Shown in pieces: positions 1-7,491 of a stretch of 26,566 nucleotides of DNA. Under the pieces are notes generated by a model. The model saw only the letters and a program-made list of their open reading frames with translations. It was not told the origin of the DNA and did no database searches. Each line of letters starts with the position of its first letter. Positions within the stretch are counted from its first letter, which is position 1. The translations under genes were made by a program, and so were the position numbers. The DNA comes from CAYVBJ01 sp964415185 (GTDB taxonomy: Bacteria > Bacteroidota > Rhodothermia > Balneolales > Balneolaceae). Location: NCBI GenBank assembly GCA_964415185.1, contig CAYPZI010000032.1:1-26566 (forward strand), given 5' to 3'.

Positions 1-55
1 GCGTACAGCGGCCTGCGTAATACTTTTGGAGAAGTTCGCCATAACCTTTTTTCAT
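1..55 (-). CDS. FecR-like anti-sigma factor, N-terminal fragment (partial, runs off left edge)
   Basis: An ATG at 55 on the minus strand opens a frame that stays open to the window edge, giving 18 residues: MKKGYGELLQKYYAGRCT. A start of the form 'LLxKYxxGxCT' is typical of the cytoplasmic N-terminus of Bacteroidota FecR/DUF4880 anti-sigma factors. The gene lies 180 bases downstream of an ECF sigma-70 gene on the same strand, which is the usual sigma/anti-sigma order in TonB-dependent signalling loci. In such systems FecR spans the inner membrane, holds the sigma factor and receives a signal from an outer-membrane SusC-type transducer. Only the tip of the gene is visible, so the family call rests on 18 residues plus context. 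An inverted repeat lies 39 bases upstream of the start. Confidence 0.55.
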   Translation of the reverse strand, partial: MKKGYGELLQKYYAGRCT

Positions 56-93
56 ATTTCCGGATTTTAAGTGCGGTTAATCGCTTCTTTTAT

Positions 94-108
94 TTAGACT
101 GAATCTAA
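94..108. promoter_or_regulatory. Operator-like palindrome TTAGA-N5-TCTAA, copy 1 (upstream of fecR-like gene)
   Basis: The 15 bases TTAGACTGAATCTAA form a perfect 5+5 inverted repeat with a 5-nt spacer. It lies 39 bases upstream of the FecR-like start codon. It differs at only two positions from the copy at 844-858. Two exact-arm copies lie upstream of the sigma factor gene, so the motif marks both genes of the sigma/anti-sigma pair. Its role as a protein binding site is inferred. Confidence 0.45.
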
Positions 109-191
109 TATTCACCAGAGTAGTAGCATAAATCCGGTTCTACCGAAGGTGGGAATCTGATTTTTTTTGAAAAAAAATTAAGGAGGGGTTC

Positions 192-230
192 GTAAACCCT
201 CCAAGGGTTTTGAACCCTTGGAGGGTTTAC
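192..230 (-). terminator. Perfect 18-bp hairpin downstream of the sigma gene; terminator-like and repeat-like
   Basis: Positions 192-209 and 213-230 are exact reverse complements, an 18-bp stem closed by the 3-nt loop TTG. On the minus strand the hairpin starts 5 bases after the stop codon of the ECF sigma gene, and a T-rich stretch follows at about 180-165 after a short spacer. It could terminate or attenuate transcription between the sigma and FecR-like genes, or protect the sigma mRNA 3' end. The arm sequence (CCCTCCAAGGGTT) also has the look of a dispersed intergenic palindrome of this bacterial group, so it may be a mobile repeat used as a terminator. Confidence 0.6.
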
Positions 231-235
231 CTCGA

Positions 236-778
236 TTACGAAAGCTCGTATTCCGGCAGCTTTTCTTTTAAAAACCCGAGCGCCTTGCTGATATGATATT
301 CAACGGCCCGCTGGCTGATATCCAGTTCACGGGCAATCTGCTTGTTGGTCATACCATCTTCCCGGCTCATCCGGAACACCTGCTGACACCGGCAGGGAAG
401 TTCATCAACCAAGAGGCCTAATCTCTGCACAAGAAGAGAGTAGTCAACATCCTCTTTGGTGCATTGCGCGGATGTGCAAAAATCTCTCGAAAAACATTTC
501 AGGTGTTTCTCTCTGTTCGATTTGTTTCTGTAGTACTCGGCTATCTTAAGTTTAGCCGCGCGAACCAGGTAATGCTCCATTGATGTATGTATGGAGAGTG
601 ATTCTCTTCGTTCCCAAACGGAGGTAAAAATCTCCTGCGTCATGTCCTGCGACAGCTCCACATTCCGGGTGTTGTTATAACAAACGGCATACACTTTTTC
701 CCAGTAAGCATCGTAAACTGCTTTAAACTCTTTGAGGGTGCTCAGGCTAGAACTTCTGGTTACGCTGGTGAGTGACAT
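236..778 (-). CDS. ECF-type RNA polymerase sigma-70 factor
   Basis: A 180-residue ECF sigma factor that would direct core RNA polymerase to a small set of promoters. Region 2 is seen at about residues 20-90, with the stretch SQDMTQEIFTSVWERRESL matching the conserved 2.1/2.2 segment. Region 4 is at about 120-175, with the helix-turn-helix MTNKQIARELDISQRAVEYH. Length and pattern fit the Bacteroidota expansion family 1 of sigma-70 factors, which usually act with FecR anti-sigma factors and TonB-dependent transducers; a FecR-like start follows downstream. The start ATG at 778 has no clear Shine-Dalgarno sequence. Two TTAGA-N5-TCTAA palindromes lie 29 and 65 bases upstream. The target genes cannot be read from this window. 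Confidence 0.9.
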   Translation of the reverse strand: MSLTSVTRSSSLSTLKEFKAVYDAYWEKVYAVCYNNTRNVELSQDMTQEIFTSVWERRESLSIHTSMEHYLVRAAKLKIAEYYRNKSNREKHLKCFSRDFCTSAQCTKEDVDYSLLVQRLGLLVDELPCRCQQVFRMSREDGMTNKQIARELDISQRAVEYHISKALGFLKEKLPEYELS

Positions 779-807
779 GGATTACAACTAAAAAATAAAC
801 TTTCTTT

Positions 808-822
808 TTAGAACTATTCTAA
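808..822. promoter_or_regulatory. Operator-like palindrome TTAGA-N5-TCTAA, copy 2
   Basis: TTAGAACTATTCTAA: perfect 5-bp arms with a 5-nt spacer, 29 bases upstream of the ECF sigma start codon. Its centre is 36 bp from the centre of copy 3, more than three helical turns. It sits in the spacer between the divergent sigma and lrp genes, so a regulator bound here could act on either. Binding is inferred. Confidence 0.5.
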
Positions 823-843
823 ATAATGGAAAGAATATATAAC

Positions 844-858
844 TTAGACTAATTCTAA
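844..858. promoter_or_regulatory. Operator-like palindrome TTAGA-N5-TCTAA, copy 3
   Basis: TTAGACTAATTCTAA: perfect 5-bp arms with a 5-nt spacer, matching copy 1 at 13 of 15 positions. It lies 65 bases upstream of the sigma gene start and 150 bases upstream of the lrp start. Repeated 15-bp AT-centred palindromes with TAG/CTA arms are compatible with Lrp/AsnC-family binding, and such a gene is adjacent, but this is inference. Confidence 0.5.
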
Positions 859-954
859 ACAACTGCCGGCGTCAGATAATTAACCTGTTAAACCGTTTAC
901 TCTGCTTTTATCCGTGATACTATCATCGAAGCTTCCGTACTATCCTATTGATTA

Positions 955-969
955 CCTAAATAAATTAGG
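955..969. promoter_or_regulatory. Palindrome CCTAA-N5-TTAGG before the lrp gene
   Basis: CCTAAATAAATTAGG is a perfect 5+5 inverted repeat with the same 5-nt spacer as the three TTAGA palindromes but with the half-sites in the opposite orientation. It ends 39 bases before the lrp start, where an autoregulatory operator could lie. Lrp-family genes are commonly autoregulated; that this is their site is inferred. Confidence 0.35.
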
Positions 970-1008
970 CTACATTAATCATAAACTATATAACTAAGGC
1001 AAAATATT

Positions 1009-1488
1009 ATGGCACACCATCTCGATGAAACGGATATCACCATTTTGAATTATTTACAGGAACATGGGCGTGCTCAAAGAAACACCATTTCCGAAATTGT
1101 ACATCTTTCGGTTCCTTCGGTTTCCGAGCGCATGCGCAAACTGGAAGAAAAAGGGCTTATCAAAAATTATGAGGCGATACTCGATTCCAAAAAATTTCAC
1201 TTTGATATTACGGCTTTTATTTTTGTAGAAGTTGACAAATCGGACCACTACAATGCCTTTGTTGAAAATGCAACCGATCACCCTGAAATACTTGAGTGTC
1301 ATTCAATCACCGGCGATGGCTCTCATGTTCTGAAAATCAGGACTCGGAATACCGAATCTCTTGAAAAGCTCCTTTCCCAGATTCAAAGATGGGAAGGCGT
1401 AACAAAAACCCGTTCGAACATTGCACTTTCCACTTTTAAAGAAACCCGCCGCATCCCGATTGAAAACAATGTTGAAGTAAAGAAATAA
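1009..1488 (+). CDS. Lrp/AsnC family transcriptional regulator
   Basis: A 159-residue protein of normal Lrp/AsnC length. The N-terminal winged helix-turn-helix covers about residues 5-60 (LDETDITILNYLQEHGR, then SVPSVSERMRKLEEKGLI). The ligand-binding RAM domain covers about 65-145, with the GDGSHVLKI segment matching the conserved strand next to the ligand pocket. These regulators form octamers or dimers that wrap DNA and respond to amino acids. The gene is divergent from the ECF sigma gene across a 230-base spacer with several palindromes. It overlaps the next gene by one base (TAATG), so the two are probably co-transcribed. The effector cannot be told from sequence. The ATG at 1009 has only a weak AAGG 10 bases upstream. 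Confidence 0.93.
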   Translation: MAHHLDETDITILNYLQEHGRAQRNTISEIVHLSVPSVSERMRKLEEKGLIKNYEAILDSKKFHFDITAFIFVEVDKSDHYNAFVENATDHPEILECHSITGDGSHVLKIRTRNTESLEKLLSQIQRWEGVTKTRSNIALSTFKETRRIPIENNVEVKK

Positions 1489-3032
1489 TGACCCAGGGAC
1501 GGAAAGGTATCGTTTACAGATTTTATTCATTAATTGCATTTTTGCTGATTTTCTGCGGACTCCGTCAAAACTCACTCTCACAATCCGTTCAACCTGACTC
1601 ACTTCGTTCTTTTTTTGCTTTTCACTTTGATGCAGACAAAATCTCAACTTTAACGGATTCTGATTTTCTTCTGATGGAAGAGTCGGGCATCCGACTGCTC
1701 TATCTGGAAGGTGAAGTCAGCTCATTGGCTGTTAGTCGCTTACAGAATCAGCCTTTTCGATATTTCTTTTCACCCGGTTCTTCCTACCTGGTTTCAACAG
1801 GTAACCGGCAGGCCGACAGCCTCTATCTTCAAAATATTTTTGATCAGTATCAACTGATTACCCGGTCTCTTCAAGAAAAAACTGCCGGCTTCGGTATTGC
1901 GGATCACCCGTACTTAAAAGACGATGACACACGCCGGTTGATGAGCCTTTTTGCAGAAGAACTTAAATCGTCTTCCGATAATAATCTTCCCCTCTTTTTC
2001 ACAACCGGGCGGTATGACATTGAACCCATGCTGCCCGAAAATCTGAATTTCGTCCATTTTGTGACAGATGCCGGTTCAGATCTCCCGGTTGCAGCAGGAC
2101 AGCTTTATTCGTTATCCGGTTTTGATAATACACATGATTTTTATCGCAAACTGAAAAATTTATTAGAGAAAACAGCGGAGATAAATCCGGTAGTGATTGT
2201 CATTGACGGTGAATTTGCACTGCAGCAGCTTTCTCTTTCAGATAACCTGAAAACCACAATACAAAATTATCAACAAAAAGACGCAGTAGTTGTACCCGTT
2301 CCGGCGGCTCAACCTGAAGGCTATAGCCTGAATCCTCCCATCGTAATTCTTCTATTAATTTTAATTTCTTATATACTGCACTACAGGTATCAGCCAAAAT
2401 ACCGGCACTCCCTGGGACGGTTCTTTTTCAATCACAGTTTTTTCACCGATGATATCATTGAAAACCGTATTCAACTGTCGACTCCCGGTTTCATATTGCT
2501 GATACAACATATAGTTATGTCGGGCCTGATGTTTTACACCGTCTCGCTGGCATTATTATCAAACAGGGGACTCGATAGCCTGTTTCATCATTTTCCTGCC
2601 TTGAATATTTTTCCTCAATCGCACATTTCCATGTTTTTTATCGGTGTGGTGATTTCGGCTTTATCTAAAGCCGTTGCCCTTCTTTGGCTGCACCTTGTTA
2701 ACAGGAAACTTCAATATTTCAGCCAGGTGTTAAATCTTTATGCGTGGCCACTACAGGTAAATCTTGTTATCGCCACTCTGGGGGTTGTGGCTCTACAAAC
2801 TGGATTGAGTGAAGACCTGATGGTTTTCCTTTTTATGATATTTCTTTTCACCTGGTATATGAGCTTTAACATTGCAGCCACAGATTCAGCCCGCGCACTT
2901 GAAAAAAACAGTGTGCTCTATCTTGCATTCACCGTTGGATTGAATACCTTGTTTGTTGCAACCTTGATACTAATGTTCTTTCTGATGCCGGAATTCAAAA
3001 ATCCGGTATTATTTGCTATTTGGCTGGGGTAG
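1488..3032 (+). CDS. Unrecognised exported/membrane protein with about six C-terminal transmembrane segments
   Basis: A 514-residue protein that I cannot assign. The N-terminus has a basic start and a hydrophobic stretch (FYSLIAFLLIFCGL) ending near residue 32, consistent with a signal peptide. Residues about 33-280 are soluble and would be periplasmic, with no recognised motif. From about 283 there are roughly six hydrophobic segments: 283-299, 332-358, 377-402, 423-440, 443-464 and 475-500. The layout of a soluble domain followed by a multi-span membrane domain loosely resembles DUF4271-type Bacteroidota proteins, but I cannot confirm this. The ATG overlaps the lrp stop codon by one base, which suggests translational coupling and a shared operon. 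It converges on rpoN across a repeat-filled spacer. Confidence 0.8.
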   Translation: MTQGRKGIVYRFYSLIAFLLIFCGLRQNSLSQSVQPDSLRSFFAFHFDADKISTLTDSDFLLMEESGIRLLYLEGEVSSLAVSRLQNQPFRYFFSPGSSYLVSTGNRQADSLYLQNIFDQYQLITRSLQEKTAGFGIADHPYLKDDDTRRLMSLFAEELKSSSDNNLPLFFTTGRYDIEPMLPENLNFVHFVTDAGSDLPVAAGQLYSLSGFDNTHDFYRKLKNLLEKTAEINPVVIVIDGEFALQQLSLSDNLKTTIQNYQQKDAVVVPVPAAQPEGYSLNPPIVILLLILISYILHYRYQPKYRHSLGRFFFNHSFFTDDIIENRIQLSTPGFILLIQHIVMSGLMFYTVSLALLSNRGLDSLFHHFPALNIFPQSHISMFFIGVVISALSKAVALLWLHLVNRKLQYFSQVLNLYAWPLQVNLVIATLGVVALQTGLSEDLMVFLFMIFLFTWYMSFNIAATDSARALEKNSVLYLAFTVGLNTLFVATLILMFFLMPEFKNPVLFAIWLG

Positions 3033-3072
3033 TCAGAATATTTGCTGTTTATTTCGTAGCATTCCCAACCCA

Positions 3073-3185
3073 CGGGTTAATCCGTGAAACCCGATTAATC
3101 CGCACAATCCGTGATTAAAAATCCGTGAAAACCGCGTCATCCGATAAATCCGTGATTCAAACCCCGTGATTCAAACCCCGAGATT
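3073..3185. repeat. Degenerate AATCCGTGA intergenic repeat array
   Basis: The spacer between the convergent membrane protein gene and rpoN holds four exact copies of AATCCGTGA (3079-3087, 3106-3114, 3120-3128, 3147-3155). It ends in near-tandem 14-nt units of the form AAACCCCGTGATTC at about 3158-3185. No open frame or T-run hairpin is evident. It is a low-complexity repeat cluster, not a gene. Confidence 0.65.
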
Positions 3186-3203
3186 CCAACACCTATAACC
3201 CGC

Positions 3204-4727
3204 CTAACCAATCTGCTTTCTGAGCCTGGCAACCGGAATATTCAGTTTTTCGCGGTACTTGCTTACGGTCCGGCGGGCCACTTTGTATCCTCTCTCTTTC
3301 AGCTTGCCGGCCAGTGCATCATCACTCAGCGGTTTTTGTTTATCTTCATTTTCAACGATTTCAAGCAAAGAATTTTTAACTTCACGGCTTGATACTTCTT
3401 CGCCGCTTTCGGTTTCCAGCCCCTCACTGAAAAAATATTTTAATTCGTAGACTCCAAAATTTGTCTGCACATATTTCCCGTTAACAACCCTCGAAATGGT
3501 AGAAATATCCAGGTTCACCCTCTCAGCAATATCTTTTAAAATCATCGGTTTAAGCCCTTCGCCATATTTAAAGAAATCCTCCTGCAAGGCTACAATTGTT
3601 TTCATTGTATTCATGAGGGTGTTCTGGCGCTGGCGGATTGAATCGATAAACCATTGGGCCGATTCAATTTTGTCTCTGATAAAAGCCCTGGCTTCATCTT
3701 CATTATTACTTTTTTTGCCGTTTTTCAGATTGTCCCACATCTCCTTGTATTTGGGCGAGATTCGAAGTGGAGGCATATTTCTTTGATTCAGCGTAATGAT
3801 AAACTCGCCTTCTTCCTCATTTTCGTCATCGGGTTCATAACGGACTTCAAAATCGGGTTCGATATACTGCCGGTTGTCATCATCGGGATTGGCAACGGCA
3901 CCCGGTTTCGGGTCGAGCCCCTTTATGACCTCGAACGCTTCTTTTAGCTCATCATCATCCGCATCGAGGCGGCTTTTAAGCTTCCCAAAGTGTTTCTTTT
4001 CAAAAGCATCCCATTCCTCTTTCAGCATTTTAAGTGCCAGTTCCCTGCTTTCCGAGTGGTTATTCATCGTCTCAAGCTGTACGATCAGGCAATCGCGCAA
4101 ATCGGATGAAGCTACGCCAACGGGTTCGAGTCTTTGAATCTGCTTACGCACCTTTTCAACCTGGCTTTCACTTGTAAGCACTCCGTGGTTAAATGCAATA
4201 TTATCCACTACTGCTTCAGGATCGCGCCGGAAATATCCGTCTTCATCAAGCGAGCCGAGAATTTGAACAGCTATCAGCTTTTCATCATCATCCAGGTCCA
4301 GAAGTGCAACCTGATTTTCAAGTTCTTCAAGCAGGGTTTCATGATACGGATTGGGCAGGTCGCGCCAGTCTTCATCCCCGCCGCCTCCACCCTGGTAGGA
4401 ACTATAACTGTTCCCTTCATATTCCGTATTGTGCATAAATTCTTCCCAATCGATCTCTTCATTTTGATCTACCGGGTCTACATCTTCCTTTTCTTTCTCT
4501 TTCTCTTCTTTATCTTTAAGATCCCAGTCCTCCTGTTCCGACGTATCTACTATCTCTTCGTAGGGTTCAGCTTCTTCAAGCACAGGATTCACTTCCATCT
4601 CGTTTTTCACTCTCTGTTCAAGCGCAATAGTTGGAAGCTGCAGCAATTTGATATATTGAATCTGCTGCGGAGACAGTTTTTGCTGTAAGGATTGTTTCTG
4701 TGATAGATGCTGGCCGGTCTTAAGCAT
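3204..4727 (-). CDS. rpoN: RNA polymerase sigma-54 factor
   Basis: Sigma-54, which directs RNA polymerase to -24/-12 promoters and needs an ATP-driven activator. From the ATG at 4727 the protein has 507 residues. Region I is near the N-terminus (QKLSPQQIQYIKLLQLP). A strongly acidic region II follows (about residues 50-120, rich in E and D), then the core-binding domain. The helix-turn-helix holds DISTISRVVNGKYVQT, and the C-terminal RpoN box is ARRTVSKYREKLNIP, ending about 10 residues before the stop. An upstream in-frame ATG at 4742 would add five residues (MRRRS), but GGAGG-type bases lie inside that extension with ideal spacing to 4727, so I prefer 4727. It overlaps the DUF3109 gene by 8 bases and is last in the minus-strand run from accD. 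Confidence 0.96.
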   Translation of the reverse strand: MLKTGQHLSQKQSLQQKLSPQQIQYIKLLQLPTIALEQRVKNEMEVNPVLEEAEPYEEIVDTSEQEDWDLKDKEEKEKEKEDVDPVDQNEEIDWEEFMHNTEYEGNSYSSYQGGGGGDEDWRDLPNPYHETLLEELENQVALLDLDDDEKLIAVQILGSLDEDGYFRRDPEAVVDNIAFNHGVLTSESQVEKVRKQIQRLEPVGVASSDLRDCLIVQLETMNNHSESRELALKMLKEEWDAFEKKHFGKLKSRLDADDDELKEAFEVIKGLDPKPGAVANPDDDNRQYIEPDFEVRYEPDDENEEEGEFIITLNQRNMPPLRISPKYKEMWDNLKNGKKSNNEDEARAFIRDKIESAQWFIDSIRQRQNTLMNTMKTIVALQEDFFKYGEGLKPMILKDIAERVNLDISTISRVVNGKYVQTNFGVYELKYFFSEGLETESGEEVSSREVKNSLLEIVENEDKQKPLSDDALAGKLKERGYKVARRTVSKYREKLNIPVARLRKQIG

Positions 4728-5310
4728 GCTGCGCCTCCTCATCTCTTACTTCCCGGCAGGAATTTTCAAACTCTTCATACCATTCAGCACCGTATCTTCT
4801 TGTAAGTGCATTTTTTAAAAATTCGGCCAGATATATGCCTTTCTTATTACCGTTTTCACATCCGGCACTACAAAGTGAGGGAACATATTCAAAATTTGCA
4901 AAATCCATACCTGCTATTCTTTTTAACCTGACGGGAAAAAGATGACAACTCACCGGTTTTTCCCAATTGGTTTTTCCTTCATAAAATGCCTTTTGAATGG
5001 CGCAAGTAGCAACTCCATCATCACTGTATATAACAAACACACATTCTTTTTCGTCTACACAGGTTATTTCAAGGCTGTCTGTACTGTTTTTCCGGATCAA
5101 ACCCAACTTCTTAACAGCTTCCACAGCTTCCGGCCTCAATTCATCTGCCAGAAGATTGTAAGCTTTTCTGATTGCCGGTATTTCTTCCTTATCGACCGGA
5201 GCTCCCGAATCGCCCACTACACAACAAGCGCCCTTGCACCTTGTTACATCACATGCAAATTTTGCTGTTGCAATGTCTTCCGATAGTATTACGTCTTGTA
5301 CTCTGAACAT
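4720..5310 (-). CDS. DUF3109 family cysteine-rich protein
   Basis: A 196-residue cytosolic protein of the DUF3109 family, common in Bacteroidota and of unknown function. The cysteines are clustered as expected for metal or iron-sulfur binding: CDVTRCKGACC at about residues 20-30, a C...C pair in CVDEKEC, TCAIQKAF, PVSCHLFP and SLCSAGC near the C-terminus. The pattern resembles the YkgJ-like group of putative zinc/iron chelators. No signal peptide or membrane span is seen. It starts 57 bases after dprA ends and overlaps rpoN by 8 bases. The metal and the reaction are unknown. Confidence 0.88.
   Translation of the reverse strand: MFRVQDVILSEDIATAKFACDVTRCKGACCVVGDSGAPVDKEEIPAIRKAYNLLADELRPEAVEAVKKLGLIRKNSTDSLEITCVDEKECVFVIYSDDGVATCAIQKAFYEGKTNWEKPVSCHLFPVRLKRIAGMDFANFEYVPSLCSAGCENGNKKGIYLAEFLKNALTRRYGAEWYEEFENSCREVRDEEAQHA
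4734..4739 (-). promoter_or_regulatory. Shine-Dalgarno AGGAGG that sets the rpoN start
   Basis: On the minus strand, AGGAGG is followed by six bases (CGCAGC) and then the ATG at 4727. It lies within the last codons of the upstream DUF3109 gene, so rpoN translation is probably coupled to that gene. Confidence 0.75.
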
Positions 5311-5367
5311 ATTTTAACAATACAAAAAAGATTGGCTATTCGCATCCCTCAATGTCAGAAATCCATT

Positions 5368-6495
5368 TTAAGAATACTTCAACTCGAAATACCGCCCGGC
5401 TTTCTGGCCTACCGCTCCGATCATCTCCAGCTCCAGTAATTTGGGCAGCAGATGATGGATATTCGAACCGGTACGTTCAACAATTTCATCAATATGTAAG
5501 GCTTCGTCTTCGAGCAGTGTACATATTTTGGCACCGGATTCATCAACCGACATTTTTTTCCAGGCTGCTTCTTGTATTACCCTGACAGGATTGTCATTTA
5601 ATACCGTGATCTGCAGCTCTTCATAAATATCGGATGGTGTTTGAATCAGTTTTCCCTGCCCGCGCTTGATCAAATAGTTGTTGCCCTCGCCTCTCACATG
5701 ATTCAGCGGATGCGGAACAACAAACACCTCCCGGTTATGGTCGAGTGCATAGCGTGCCGTAATCATGCTGCCGCCTTTTAACCCGCTTTCTATCACCAAA
5801 ACGCCGAGACTCATTCCGCTCACCACGCGGTTTCTTTCCGGAAAATTACCGGCATCGGGTTTAGTACCGGGTGGAAATTCGGTCATCACCACACCACCCG
5901 ATTCAACGATTGAAGCCGCCAGGCCGGTGTGTTTCTCCGGGTAGATCCAGTCAATTCCCGATCCAAGTACGGCTATCGTTTTCCCACCTGCTTCAACGGC
6001 AGCCTTGTGAGCAGCCGCATCGATGCCATGGGCAAGGCCGCTGATAACAGAAAGCCCTGCAGCCGATAACTCCCGTGTCCAGTACACAGCCTGGTTCAGG
6101 CCATATCTCCCGGCATTCCGGGTTCCAACCACGGCAATACCGTTCAATGCCAGTGCCTGGACATTACCACGGTACCAGAGCAATGGCGGTGCATCATAAA
6201 TCTGCCGGAGCAGAAGAGGATATCCGGGATCTGAAATTGACAACATCTTAGCCCCAAGTTTTTCCGTTTTCTCAAGGATGCGATCGGCCTGATCCCAATT
6301 TTTAAATGTAACGATCTCCTTTGCAATGGATTCACCTATTCCGTCAATTCTCAGAAGAGCCGGTATGCTTAGTTGAAAAACATCTTCAGCCCTGCGGACA
6401 TCTTTTTGCTGCAGCAGAAGTTTGATTCGCTGATAACCGATACCGGGTATCTGAAGAAGTGCCAATATAGCTCTATGATGGTTCGTTCTCCTCAA
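5368..6495 (-). CDS. dprA: DNA processing protein DprA (Smf)
   Basis: Binds incoming single-stranded DNA and loads RecA during natural transformation. The 375-residue protein has two helix-hairpin-helix-like segments at the N-terminus (LLQIPGIGYQRI and LLRIDGIGESIAKEI). A Rossmann-like core follows, with VVGTRNAGRYG, ISGLAHGIDAAAH, VLGSGIDWIYP and GNFPERNRVVSG, then ESGLKGGSMITARYALD. The C-terminal winged helix is at about 315-370 (HIDEIVERTGSNIHHLLPKL). The start codon is TTG at 6495: an in-frame TGA lies two codons upstream and no ATG or GTG is available before the first HhH. The first 23 bases overlap the end of obgE, so the two are probably translationally coupled. Confidence 0.94.
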   Translation of the reverse strand: MRRTNHHRAILALLQIPGIGYQRIKLLLQQKDVRRAEDVFQLSIPALLRIDGIGESIAKEIVTFKNWDQADRILEKTEKLGAKMLSISDPGYPLLLRQIYDAPPLLWYRGNVQALALNGIAVVGTRNAGRYGLNQAVYWTRELSAAGLSVISGLAHGIDAAAHKAAVEAGGKTIAVLGSGIDWIYPEKHTGLAASIVESGGVVMTEFPPGTKPDAGNFPERNRVVSGMSLGVLVIESGLKGGSMITARYALDHNREVFVVPHPLNHVRGEGNNYLIKRGQGKLIQTPSDIYEELQITVLNDNPVRVIQEAAWKKMSVDESGAKICTLLEDEALHIDEIVERTGSNIHHLLPKLLELEMIGAVGQKAGRYFELKYS

Positions 6496-7471
6496 TTTGT
6501 TTCAATTTCTCCCAGATGAGTTCTTTTAGTTGATCAATGTTATAGCCGGTGGCTGCAGAAATATACACTACCGGAGTCGATGAATCAATTTCAATCTCTT
6601 TTTCCGGTTTGTAATCCGGAATTAAATCCATTTTTGTAACCACCAGGATTCTCGGTTTGTCCAGCAGGTCTGGCCTGTATTCCTTCAGCTCATGCAGTAA
6701 CGAGCTATACTCATTTTCCACATCCGTCTCCGCCGATGCCAGGAACAGAAGCAGGTTGTTCCGTTCAATATGGCGCAAAAACTGAATTCCAAGGCCTTTT
6801 CCTTCATGCGCGTCTTCAATAATTCCCGGTATATCGGCCATTACAAAGCTGCGAAAATCACTGAAAGTCACTACGCCGAGATTCGGCTCGAGTGTTGTAA
6901 ACGGATAGGAGGCAATTTTGGGTTTGGCTTCAGACAGCACCGAAAGCAGCGTGCTTTTGCCTGCATTTGGAAATCCGACCAGGCCAACATCCGCAATCAG
7001 TTTCAATTCGAGTTCAACAACCCTCTCTGCACCGGGTTCGCCGGGCTGTGCATGGTGCGGAGTTTGATTAGTCGCACTTTTAAAATGCCAGTTTCCGAGG
7101 CCTCCCTTTCCGCCTTTAGCCAGAAGAAGTTTTTCACCTCCTTTTGTTATTTCGCCTATCCTCTCCCTGCTTTCAGCATCAAAGGCAACGGTACCCGGTG
7201 GCACTTCCAAAATTATATCTTCTCCGTCTTTACCTGTTTTACGGCTCGACTGGCCGTTTTCACCATGCCCGGCTTTGATAAACTTACGATAGCGAAGATC
7301 GAGCAAAGTATTTAGCTGCTCATTGCCAACCAACAAGATATCCCCGCCGGCGCCGCCATCGCCGCCGTCAGGCCCGCCTTTGGGCACATACTTTTCGCGC
7401 CTGAAGTGCGACATGCCGGCTCCACCGCTTCCGGCGGTAACATAAATTTTGGCGTAATCAGCGAATCTCAT
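6473..7471 (-). CDS. obgE: GTPase Obg/CgtA
   Basis: An essential GTPase that acts in 50S ribosomal subunit maturation and stress control. The protein has 332 residues. The glycine-rich Obg fold covers 1-158 (VPKGGPDGGDGGAGGD). The G domain follows, with G1 GFPNAGKST at 166-174, switch I PFTTLEPNLG at 190-199, G3 DIPG at 213-216, G4 TKMD at 279-282 and G5 SAATG at 305-309. The C-terminal OCT domain seen in many Firmicutes Obg proteins is absent; the protein ends about 20 residues after G5. It starts 20 bases after the peptidase gene and overlaps dprA, placing it mid-operon. Confidence 0.97.
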   Translation of the reverse strand: MRFADYAKIYVTAGSGGAGMSHFRREKYVPKGGPDGGDGGAGGDILLVGNEQLNTLLDLRYRKFIKAGHGENGQSSRKTGKDGEDIILEVPPGTVAFDAESRERIGEITKGGEKLLLAKGGKGGLGNWHFKSATNQTPHHAQPGEPGAERVVELELKLIADVGLVGFPNAGKSTLLSVLSEAKPKIASYPFTTLEPNLGVVTFSDFRSFVMADIPGIIEDAHEGKGLGIQFLRHIERNNLLLFLASAETDVENEYSSLLHELKEYRPDLLDKPRILVVTKMDLIPDYKPEKEIEIDSSTPVVYISAATGYNIDQLKELIWEKLKQIEENEPS

Positions 7472-7491
7472 ATTGATGAATAGAAAACTGT

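Noticed and set aside
4134..4688. 184-codon plus-strand frame opposite rpoN
   Set aside because: The product is low-complexity and antisense to clear sigma-54 coding sequence; it is a by-product of the acidic region codons.
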